DNA of 64,000 nt. Source: Streptomyces verrucosisporus. GTDB taxonomy: Bacteria > Actinomycetota > Actinomycetes > Streptomycetales > Streptomycetaceae. Both the position numbers and the translations under genes were made by a program. The first letter of the stretch is position 1. Every line of letters starts with the position of its first letter. The stretch lies in NCBI RefSeq assembly GCF_017114865.1, contig NZ_JADEYH010000020.1, forward strand, positions 1 to 64,000. The letters are read 5' to 3'. This document shows, in pieces, positions 49,898 to 59,102 of the stretch. Under the pieces are notes generated by a model. That model saw nothing but the letters and a program-made list of their open reading frames with translations. It did not search any database and was not told the DNA's origin.

Positions 49898-50365
49898 TCA
49901 GCGGGCCCGGCTGTGCCTGCCCGGGGCCGCCGGGCCCGCCGCCCGGGCCTCTCCACAGGCGCACCGGCGTTCCCCGGCGGTCCTCCCGCGTCCGTCGCGG
50001 TGCGGCCGTGTGTGCCGGGCGTACGCACAGGCCAGCAGGCAGACGGTGACGAACTGCGCGAACCCGGCTACCGTGCCCGCCGTGACGGGCGCGCCGCCCG
50101 GTGCCCGGTCCGTCACGGCGGGCGAGACGGTGGCGGTGACCAGATATGCGGACTGGCAGACGAGGAGGGCGGCGGCCGCGGACAGGACGAGGCAGCGCCG
50201 GCGGCGCGTTCCGCGGAGGGCCGCTGCGCGGGGGCGGGTGGGGCGGGCGGCGGGTGCGGCCGCCCTCCCGGAGGCCGGCCACCGGGGAAAGGGCGCCGCG
50301 GTGGCGCCGCGCTCCTCGCCCCAGCCTGAGGCGAGGGTGTCGTGCCAGGGGTCGTCGATCCGCAT
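49898..50365 (-). CDS. DUF485-like small membrane protein
   Basis: A 155-residue protein with two transmembrane helices (about 58-80 and 92-112) flanked by Arg/Pro/Ala-rich tails. The segment running from LSAAAALLVCQSAYLVTA to GTVAGFAQFVTVCLLACAYARH has the DUF485 (YjcH) pattern. YjcH-type proteins accompany acetate/cation symporters, but no such transporter is encoded here. A Cys-containing C-terminal tail is unusual. ATG at 50365. The assignment rests on one motif, so it is tentative. Confidence 0.55.
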   Translation of the reverse strand: MRIDDPWHDTLASGWGEERGATAAPFPRWPASGRAAAPAARPTRPRAAALRGTRRRRCLVLSAAAALLVCQSAYLVTATVSPAVTDRAPGGAPVTAGTVAGFAQFVTVCLLACAYARHTRPHRDGRGRTAGERRCACGEARAAGPAAPGRHSRAR

Positions 50366-50510
50366 GTCCCAGGATGGGCAGGGCTGCGGGCCCGGCGGAG
50401 GAGGAATCCGGGCTCCTCACCCTTTCAGGGGAGGAGTCACCGGACCGGTTCCCGGCGGACCGGCCCGCCGGAGCCACAGGCCGCCGGGAACCGGACCCGG
50501 CCCGGAAGAA

Positions 50511-50551
50511 CCCCGCCCCCGCCTCCGGACGGGCCGGAGGCGGGGGCGGGG
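50511..50551. terminator. GC-only hairpin after parE
   Basis: CCCCGCCCCCGCCTCCGG pairs with CCGGAGGCGGGGGCGGGG around five bases. It begins 34 bases beyond the parE stop on the minus strand. Confidence 0.88.
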
Positions 50552-50584
50552 CGAGGGCGGCCGAGGGCCCGGAGCGGCGCGGGG

Positions 50585-52687
<2,103 letters not shown>

Positions 52688-53158
52688 GGGGTTTCCCCTG
52701 CCGGAGGCCAGGGGAGTCTCGGCGGTCACGCGGTTCGCTCCTCGCTGAATTTCGCTGGGGATGGCTGTCTTGCGGGTCAGAGGGTACCGAGGCCATGGAG
52801 AGCCGAGGTGAAGCCACCCAGGAGAAGGCCCATGCTAGACCAGCGTCGACCAAGCGTTCGATAACTCGTCCGGGTGACGTGTACATCACGTTCCCTTCCG
52901 GGCATGAACCATCTAGGCTCCGGGCACGTCCTCTGGAACGACACCGGCGAGACCGGCGCCGGAGGAGACAACCGAACACACGACACGAAGACGGCAAAGA
53001 TCAACACATCTCTGTAATCGGCTCATTCGCCGCCAACCGGCAACATGTCAGCCACCTCACACAGAGATTTTCGAGGAAAAGCCACGAGCGGGAACGTTTT
53101 CGGCCTGGTTGGATGTTGACCCTGGTACGACAGCTCGTCGAGCTAGAGAAGAGGCGAC
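52688..53158. other. 471-base divergent promoter region, parE / DUF7455
   Basis: This stretch is clearly AT-richer than average between 52850 and 53110, as expected of promoters. It contains the imperfect palindrome GTGACGTGTACATCAC at 52874-52889 (12 of 16 symmetric). No gene is convincing inside it. The leader of the small DUF7455 gene may be long, since AT-rich sequence extends to within 60 bases of its start. Confidence 0.6.
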
Positions 53159-53389
53159 GTGACTACTGTTCTGACCCCCGCGAGCCCGCTGACGGCCGCT
53201 GACCGCTGCGACCGCTGCGGCGCCCAGGCATACCTGCGTGTTGTGCTCGTCAGCGGTGGAGAGCTGCTGTTCTGCGCCCACCACGGCCGCAAGTTCGAGC
53301 CGGAACTCAAGAAGATCGCTGCGGAGATACAGGACGAGACCGAGCGGCTCAACGCCACCCCCGCGACGGCGGGTGACGGCGAGCACTGA
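53159..53389 (+). CDS. DUF7455 zinc-ribbon-like protein
   Basis: A 76-residue protein conserved in actinobacteria beside hrdB/sigA. CDRCGAQAYLRV and FCAHHGRKFEP supply three cysteines and two histidines for a probable zinc site, followed by a helix (KKIAAEIQDETERL). GTG at 53159 has AGAAGAGG upstream. The function is not known to me. The position between parE and hrdB is conserved in the Streptomyces I recall. Confidence 0.82.
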   Translation: MTTVLTPASPLTAADRCDRCGAQAYLRVVLVSGGELLFCAHHGRKFEPELKKIAAEIQDETERLNATPATAGDGEH

Positions 53390-53452
53390 TCTGCCGACCG
53401 GCGGCAAACGCGTCCCCATCCGACGAGCTCGGACCGGCCCAGGGCCGGACGT

Positions 53453-53489
53453 ACGGGCGGTCTCCCCTCACGGGGTGGCCGCCCGTTTG
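53453..53489 (+). terminator. Hairpin downstream of DUF7455 gene
   Basis: ACGGGCGG (53453-53460) pairs with CCGCCCGT (53479-53486), with an inner CCCC/GGGG pair and a short TTT after it. Confidence 0.7.
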
Positions 53490-53670
53490 CCGTACCCGGG
53501 CACGAGCGGGCACGGCGACGGTCGCCGGGCCCCATGGACCCCGGAGGCTCCCGCACGCCGTGAAACGGACGCACGGGGGCCTCCTCGGACGTACGATCGC
53601 CCCGCCTCACCCCAGGGTGAGCCATGCGGGCGACTTCCGCATCCGGAGGACCGTCCGCACCCGCGAGCAG

Positions 53671-53723
53671 CGCATGCCGGAGGGCCGGGACCCCGAGGCG
53701 GGGTCCCGGCCCTCCGGCATGCG
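53671..53723. terminator. Very long hairpin downstream of hrdB
   Basis: GCATGCCGGAGGGCCGGGAC and its complement form a stem of more than 20 bp around CGAGGC, 21 bases past the hrdB stop (minus strand). It is one of the strongest stem-loops in the window. Confidence 0.92.
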
Positions 53724-53744
53724 CGGACGAGTCCGGTGAACGGG

Positions 53745-55319
53745 TCAGTCGAGGTAGTCCCGCAGGACCTGCGAACGGGAGGGGTGGCGCAGCTTCGACA
53801 TCGTCTTGGACTCGATCTGGCGGATCCGCTCGCGGGTCACGCCGTAGACCTTGCCAATCTCGTCCAGCGTCTTGGGCTGGCCGTCGGTGAGGCCGAAGCG
53901 CATCGAGACCACGCCGGCCTCACGCTCGCTGAGCGTGTCGAGCACGGAGTGGAGCTGCTCCTGCAGCAGCGTGAAGCTGACCGCGTCGGCCGGGACGACC
54001 GCCTCGGAGTCCTCGATCAGATCGCCGAACTCGCTGTCGCCGTCCTCGCCCAGCGGAGTGTGCAGGGAGATCGGCTCGCGACCGTACTTCTGGACCTCGA
54101 CGACCTTCTCCGGAGTCATGTCGAGCTCCTTGGCCAGCTCCTCCGGAGTGGGCTCGCGGCCCAGGTCCTGGAGCATCTGGCGCTGGACGCGCGCGAGCTT
54201 GTTGATCACCTCGACCATGTGCACCGGGATGCGGATGGTGCGCGCCTGGTCGGCCATGGCCCGGGTGATGGCCTGGCGGATCCACCAGGTGGCGTAGGTC
54301 GAGAACTTGTAACCCTTGGTGTAGTCGAACTTCTCCACCGCGCGGATCAGGCCCAGGTTGCCCTCCTGGATCAGGTCCAGGAAGAGCATGCCCCGGCCGG
54401 TGTAGCGCTTGGCCAGCGAGACCACCAGGCGGAGGTTGGCCTCCAGCAGGTGGTTCTTGGCCCGGCGGCCGTCCTCGGCGATGATCTCCAGCTCGCGCTT
54501 GAGCTTGGGGGCGATCTTGTCGCTGTTGGCGAGCTTGTCCTCGGCGAAGAGACCGGCCTCGATGCGTTTGGCCAGCTCGACCTCCTGCTCGGCGTTGAGC
54601 AGGGGGACCTTGCCGATCTGCTTGAGGTAGTCCTTGACCGGGTCAGCGGTGGCGCCCGCGGCGGCGACCTGCTGCGCGGGGGCGTCGTCCTCGTCCTCGT
54701 CGGACAGGACGAAGCCCTCGTTCTCGTTCTTGGGCTCCGCCGCGGAGTCCTCGGCCTTGCCGCCCTTGACCGGGGGCTCGTCGATGACGTCCTCGTCACC
54801 CTCGAGCAACTCGTCGACGTCCGACTTCTTCGCCGCGGTCTTCTTCGCCGCGGTCTTCTTGGCGGGCGCCTTCTTGGCCGCGGTCTTCTTGGCAGCGGCC
54901 TTCTTCGCCGGCGCCTTCCTGGCCGGCTTCGCCGCGGCCTCCTCGACGGCCCCCTCCGTGTCCTCGGCGGGGTCCTCGGGAGCGGTGGCCGGGGCGGCCT
55001 TCCTGGCGGTGGTCTTCTTCGCGGCGACCGTCTTGGTCGCGGTGCGCTTGGCCGGGGCCTTCGCTGCGACGCTCTTCCGGGTGCGCTTGGGGGCCTCCGC
55101 GGCACTCACCATCAGCGTCACACCCTCCTCGTCGAGGATCTGGTTGAGGCTGCGCAGGACGTTCTTCCACTGGGTCGGCGGAATCTGGTCGGCCTCGAAG
55201 GCCCGACGCACATCGTCGCCGGCGATCTGCCCCTCGGCCTTTCCCCGCTCAATGAGCGCCATCACAGACGCGGACTCGGCGATCTCCGCAGGGAGCGTAC
55301 GGGATGTGCTGGCCGACAC
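53745..55319 (-). CDS. hrdB: Principal RNA polymerase sigma factor HrdB
   Basis: A 524-residue sigma-70 of group 1. The N-terminal domain (ALIERGKAEGQIAGDDVRRAF) is followed by a Lys/Ala repeat region (about residues 75-165) and an acidic stretch. Region 1.2 begins at DPVKDYLKQIGKVPLL. Region 2 is LRLVVSLAKRYTGRGMLFLDLIQEG and TYATWWIRQAITRAMADQ; region 4.2 is VTRERIRQIESKTMSKLRHP. GTG at 55319 (MSASTSRTLP) fits the known HrdB start and has GAGAGG upstream. It directs transcription of housekeeping genes. A sigma-R-type promoter is recognisable upstream. Confidence 0.97.
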   Translation of the reverse strand: MSASTSRTLPAEIAESASVMALIERGKAEGQIAGDDVRRAFEADQIPPTQWKNVLRSLNQILDEEGVTLMVSAAEAPKRTRKSVAAKAPAKRTATKTVAAKKTTARKAAPATAPEDPAEDTEGAVEEAAAKPARKAPAKKAAAKKTAAKKAPAKKTAAKKTAAKKSDVDELLEGDEDVIDEPPVKGGKAEDSAAEPKNENEGFVLSDEDEDDAPAQQVAAAGATADPVKDYLKQIGKVPLLNAEQEVELAKRIEAGLFAEDKLANSDKIAPKLKRELEIIAEDGRRAKNHLLEANLRLVVSLAKRYTGRGMLFLDLIQEGNLGLIRAVEKFDYTKGYKFSTYATWWIRQAITRAMADQARTIRIPVHMVEVINKLARVQRQMLQDLGREPTPEELAKELDMTPEKVVEVQKYGREPISLHTPLGEDGDSEFGDLIEDSEAVVPADAVSFTLLQEQLHSVLDTLSEREAGVVSMRFGLTDGQPKTLDEIGKVYGVTRERIRQIESKTMSKLRHPSRSQVLRDYLD

Positions 55320-55432
55320 GAACAACCTCTCGGAACGATGGAAACGGCTTCGGCCCCGCCCACGAAGGGATCCGGGACCTGCAAGCCCCGGCGGGGATGA
55401 CCGGCGGCTCGGGCGGAGCGACGGAGGAACTA

Positions 55433-55458
55433 CAGCGCCGGATGCGGCGTCCGTATTC
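55433..55458 (-). promoter_or_regulatory. Sigma-R-type promoter candidate of hrdB
   Basis: On the minus strand GGAAT (55458-55454) is followed after 18 bases by GCT (55435-55433), close to the GGAAT-N18-GTT consensus of the thiol-stress sigma factor SigR. A SigR-dependent hrdB promoter is known in S. coelicolor. The start of transcription would be about 105 bases before the hrdB GTG. Confidence 0.6.
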
Positions 55459-55634
55459 CCCCGGTAGCTGCCACCTCTTGAGTCATCGTGCTGCCACGCG
55501 AAGCGTTACGCCCAGCCGGAGTGTCCCGGGTCACACGACATAGAGGGACAGAAACACCCATACGGTGACTTACGCCCGGACCGCGCCCGGGACGGTCGGC
55601 ACCGCGGGTGCGGGCGAGCCGGCCTCAAGGAGAC

Positions 55635-55667
55635 GTCGCCGGATCCCGCTCGGCGGGATCCGGCGAC
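55635..55667. terminator. Perfect 15-bp-stem, 3-nt-loop hairpin
   Basis: GTCGCCGGATCCCGC pairs with GCGGGATCCGGCGAC around TCG, 30 bases after the stop of the FadR-like gene. It insulates that gene from the hrdB promoter region downstream. Confidence 0.92.
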
Positions 55668-55696
55668 ACCGTGCGGGTGCGGCCGGTAGCCGGACG

Positions 55697-56680
55697 TCAG
55701 TGTTCGCGGGGCGCCGGCACCACATGATCGGCGGCTCCACCCGCCGGAGCCGTCTGGGCCTCGGACTGCTCGGCGGGCACGCCCGCGGCCGGAGCGGGCG
55801 CGCCGGGCACCGCGGGGACGGCCGCCTCGGAGGAGACCGCGAGCAACTGGCGGACCGCGTTCTCCGCAGCGGCCGCCTCACCGGAGGCGACGGCTTCGGC
55901 GATCCTGCGGTGGTGCGCCAGCGACTCCTCGGTGGGGCGCTCGCATCCGGCGGCGGGCGCCCCGGAGACCTGGAGGGCCGCGCCGACGATACCCGAGAGG
56001 TGCTCCAGCATCCGGTTGCCGGCGGCCTGCAGAAGCAGGGCGTGGAACTCGGCGTCGGCCCGGGAGAAGGTCAGGCTGTCGCCCTGGGCGAGCGTGTGGC
56101 CCATGATCTCGACCATGTCCGCGAGGCGCTGCTGCACCTCGTCCCGACTGCGGTCCGCGGCGAGGCGGGCTGCCAGCGGCTCGATGGCCCAGCGCAACTC
56201 GCACAGCTCGCGGCGCTGGTCGTCACGCTGCGGGCCGAAAGCACGCCACTCGATGATGTCGGGGTCCAGGAGGTTCCAGTCGCTGACCGGGCGGACCCGC
56301 GTTCCGACATTGGGGCGGGCACTGACCAGGCCCTTGGCCTCGAGAACCCGGAGCGACTCGCGGACGACGGTGCGCGACACCTCGAAGCGCTGACCGATCT
56401 CCTCCGGCACGAGGGGACGGTCGGCCCCGAGGTCTCCGGAGACGATCATCTGCCCGAGTTGCTGTACGAGTTGGCCGTGCAGTCCGCGTCCCCGGTTTCC
56501 GGCGGCACGTCGCCCGGCCCGGGCCATGTCCGCTTCACCGCCGTCCCACGCGGGGACGGTGGTGGTACGGGTCGCGCCGGTCGACTCCGCATAGGCGTAA
56601 CGGTCCGGCCCGCCCGAACCCGTGAGGCCGGAGTCGGCGGAGCGAGCCGAGGTCATCATGGTGTGCGCAAGGGTAGTCAC
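55697..56680 (-). CDS. FadR-like GntR-family regulator
   Basis: A 327-residue GntR protein. The first 70 residues are a variable leader. The winged helix spans about 72-145 (LHGQLVQQLGQMIVSGDLGADRPLVPEEIGQRFEVSRTVVRESLRVLEAKGLV). The FCD ligand domain follows (RWAIEPLAARLAAD, then AEFHALLLQAAGN and HHRRIAEAV with likely metal ligands). An Ala/Pro-rich tail ends the protein. GTG at 56680 is favoured, giving VTTLAHTMMTSARS; an in-frame start at 56734 is possible. Its ligand is unknown. Confidence 0.87.
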   Translation of the reverse strand: MTTLAHTMMTSARSADSGLTGSGGPDRYAYAESTGATRTTTVPAWDGGEADMARAGRRAAGNRGRGLHGQLVQQLGQMIVSGDLGADRPLVPEEIGQRFEVSRTVVRESLRVLEAKGLVSARPNVGTRVRPVSDWNLLDPDIIEWRAFGPQRDDQRRELCELRWAIEPLAARLAADRSRDEVQQRLADMVEIMGHTLAQGDSLTFSRADAEFHALLLQAAGNRMLEHLSGIVGAALQVSGAPAAGCERPTEESLAHHRRIAEAVASGEAAAAENAVRQLLAVSSEAAVPAVPGAPAPAAGVPAEQSEAQTAPAGGAADHVVPAPREH

Positions 56681-56946
56681 GCATCCTTTGTCGGCGGTGC
56701 TCCGGACGGCCTTGAGGGCTTTGGTGAAAAGCACACGAAAGGGTGATCAGCGGCCTCCTCGCGATTGACGCCTTATCGGAAAGAAACGGTCTTCCGACCG
56801 GGCACGTGCGGCAGACGGGGCAGCCCGCGGCGAAGCGGTATCGCCGGGGCCCGGATCCGCTGGTGAGAGCCGCGCCGGCTCCCCGGTGGGCCGGTCCGCG
56901 GGCCGAGCACCGCCCTGGAGGGGCGAGGATTCTCCTTCTCCTCTCC

Positions 56947-57714
56947 TCAGACATCCGGGCGCAGCATCGGTGGATTCAGCACCGTGGCGCCGCCGGCCCG
57001 GAACAACTGTGCGGGCCGACCACCCTGACGAGTCGTCGTACCGCCGGTGGGCACCAGGAAGCCGGGAGTGCCGGTGACCTTGCGGTGGAAGTTCCTCGGG
57101 TCGAGTGCGACCCCCCACACCGCTTCGTAGACCCGTCGCAGTTCTCCCACGGTGAACTCCGGTGGACAGAAGGCGGTGGCGAGCGAGGAGTACTCGATCT
57201 TCGACCGCGCCCGCTCCACTCCGTCCGCGAGGATCCTGGAATGGTCGAAGGCCAGCGGATCGGGCTGCCCGCCACTTCGGTCCGGGCCGTCCCCGCAAGG
57301 CTGCCCAGGGGGCAGCAGGCTGTCCACCGGTGCCCAGCGGACACTGTCGGCGTCGCCGCCGGCCGTGGGAGTGGGCAGATCGGGGGCCAGCACCAGGTGG
57401 GCGACGCTGACCACTCGCATCCGCGGGTCCCGTCCCGGATCGCCATAGGTGGCGAGTTGTTCGAGATGGGCGCCGGTGTGCCGGTCGTCCGGCCCCTGGA
57501 CGTGCAGTCCGGTCTCCTCGGTGAGTTCGCGGGCGGCCGCGGCCCCGAGATCCTCTTCGATGCGCACGAACCCTCCGGGCAGCGCCCACCGCCCCTGGTA
57601 AGGAGACTCGCCCCGGCGTACGACCAGCGCGCACAGGGCATGCCTTCGCACGGTGAGCACGACCAGATCGACGGTGACGGCGAAGGGAGGGAAGGCCGAC
57701 GGGTCGTAGGGCAT
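56947..57714 (-). CDS. NrtR-like Nudix regulator/hydrolase
   Basis: A 255-residue protein: N-terminal Nudix domain with a complete Nudix box (G-x5-E-x7-REUTEETGU, from GGFVRIEED to ELTEETGL, residues 47-70) and a C-terminal winged helix (FTVGELRRVYEAVWGVALDPRNFHRKV). This is the architecture of NrtR regulators of NAD metabolism, which bind ADP-ribose-like ligands. Because the Nudix box is intact the protein may also hydrolyse. A symmetric TCGTC/GACGA element just upstream may be its own operator. ATG at 57714. Confidence 0.87.
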   Translation of the reverse strand: MPYDPSAFPPFAVTVDLVVLTVRRHALCALVVRRGESPYQGRWALPGGFVRIEEDLGAAAARELTEETGLHVQGPDDRHTGAHLEQLATYGDPGRDPRMRVVSVAHLVLAPDLPTPTAGGDADSVRWAPVDSLLPPGQPCGDGPDRSGGQPDPLAFDHSRILADGVERARSKIEYSSLATAFCPPEFTVGELRRVYEAVWGVALDPRNFHRKVTGTPGFLVPTGGTTTRQGGRPAQLFRAGGATVLNPPMLRPDV

Positions 57715-57727
57715 GGCGTGATCATAG

Positions 57728-57742
57728 TCGTCTGCCTGACGA
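57728..57742. promoter_or_regulatory. Inverted repeat upstream of NrtR-like gene
   Basis: TCGTC-TGCCT-GACGA lies 14 bases before the start codon, overlapping the leader. A location this close suggests autoregulation. The Nudix-regulator family is known to bind 15-21 bp palindromes, but this exact site is inferred. Confidence 0.45.
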
Positions 57743-57769
57743 TAAACAGAGGCTTGCGCCGCTCCCCCG

Positions 57770-58939
57770 TCAGCCTTGGACCGCCGAGGTGCCGAGACCG
57801 CGCGCGGCCCGCTGCCTCCGCAGGCACTGCCTCAGTGGTTCGGGGTCGAGCCCGCTGTTGCACGCTCCGTGGAGCAACCGCGCGAAGACGTATCCCGGAT
57901 CCAGGTCAAGCGCCCGGCCCAGCGCCACACGCGCGCCCGGCTCGTCCCCACCGGACCAGGCGACCCATCCGGCAAGGGTGAGCGGTGCCGCGGCGTGCTC
58001 GGCGTAGGCCCCGACGCACCGCCTGGCCAGCGCCCTCCACAACCGCAGCGCGGGAACGGCGTCACCGCCCTCCATCCACTCCGCGGCCCAGTCCCGGGCG
58101 ATCCGGTCCTGGAGACCGAGAATCACGGTGGCGGCCTCCTCATGGGTCAGGAGACGGTCGTCCCGGGCGTCGCCCCCGGCCATCCCCTCCTTCCGGGCCG
58201 CCGTCGGCGCGTTCCGGTAGCGATCGAGCAGCCGCCCGGCGAGCGCCAGGGTCTCGGCACGCACCGTCTCGCGGTCGGCCTCACCCAGCATCCGGGGCAC
58301 CAGGGCCGCGCCCGCGGTGTCGAGGGCCTGCTCCTGCGGCCCGGCGGTCGGCGGCCCCAGCGGCACGAGCCTGGCCGTCATCTCCTTCAGGGTCCCTTCC
58401 ACCCGCAGCCCGGCGTACGCGGCCGCGGCCGCGATGGCCGAGGTGCCGGGGACGCCCAGCGGTGTGCCCTCGGCGGGACAGCACCTGGCGTCGGGGCAGG
58501 AGTAGGACCAGTAGCGGCCGCCGGAGACGCACAGCGCCTCGTACACCGGCATGTCCAGCGCCCCGCAGGCGGTCCGCAGCCGCTGGGCGAGTGGCCGGAG
58601 CCGTTCCATGACGGCCCGGCCGCTCTCGCCGCCGGCCGGATCCTGGCACAGGAAGACGAGCGCCGCGTCGGGTCGGTCGCCTCGTGGGACGCCGCTGCCG
58701 CGCAGACAGTCGGCGAGCTGTTCGGCCAGCTCGGGCCACTCCCCTTCCCCAGCGGGAATGCCCACGCGGAGCCGGCCGCCGAAACGGCCGTTCGGGCCGT
58801 GGAGACCGACCAGGACGACAGAGTCGTCGGGGTGGTAGCCGAGCAGGTAGGGGAGGGAGTCGACCAGCTCGGCCGGACCGCGCAGGGTGACCTGGGCGGT
58901 GGCGGACGGCTGCCGGGTGGATTCGCTGTGCTGTGTCAT
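57770..58939 (-). CDS. DUF4192 protein
   Basis: A 389-residue actinobacterial DUF4192 protein. It begins with AELVDSLPYLLGYHPDDSVVLVGLHG, the family hallmark, continues with RYWSYSCPDARCCPAEGTPLG containing three cysteines, and ends with tetratricopeptide-like helices (EPGARVALGRALDLDPGYVFARLL). There are no membrane segments. Function unknown. It starts 163 bases from the divergent RecQ-type helicase gene and ends close to the NrtR-like promoter. Confidence 0.85.
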   Translation of the reverse strand: MTQHSESTRQPSATAQVTLRGPAELVDSLPYLLGYHPDDSVVLVGLHGPNGRFGGRLRVGIPAGEGEWPELAEQLADCLRGSGVPRGDRPDAALVFLCQDPAGGESGRAVMERLRPLAQRLRTACGALDMPVYEALCVSGGRYWSYSCPDARCCPAEGTPLGVPGTSAIAAAAAYAGLRVEGTLKEMTARLVPLGPPTAGPQEQALDTAGAALVPRMLGEADRETVRAETLALAGRLLDRYRNAPTAARKEGMAGGDARDDRLLTHEEAATVILGLQDRIARDWAAEWMEGGDAVPALRLWRALARRCVGAYAEHAAAPLTLAGWVAWSGGDEPGARVALGRALDLDPGYVFARLLHGACNSGLDPEPLRQCLRRQRAARGLGTSAVQG

Positions 58940-59102
58940 GCCCCGACAGTGACGCGGACGGACGGGGCGGCGTGCGGCTCCGTCCACAGGCGGCTCCAAC
59001 AGGCATATGCACCGATATACCGATGATCACATTGACTGCATGGGGGTCTGGTTATCCACAGGCGGTTCGCACGGTGTCGGTGTCATCGGGTTGCATGGAC
59101 GC

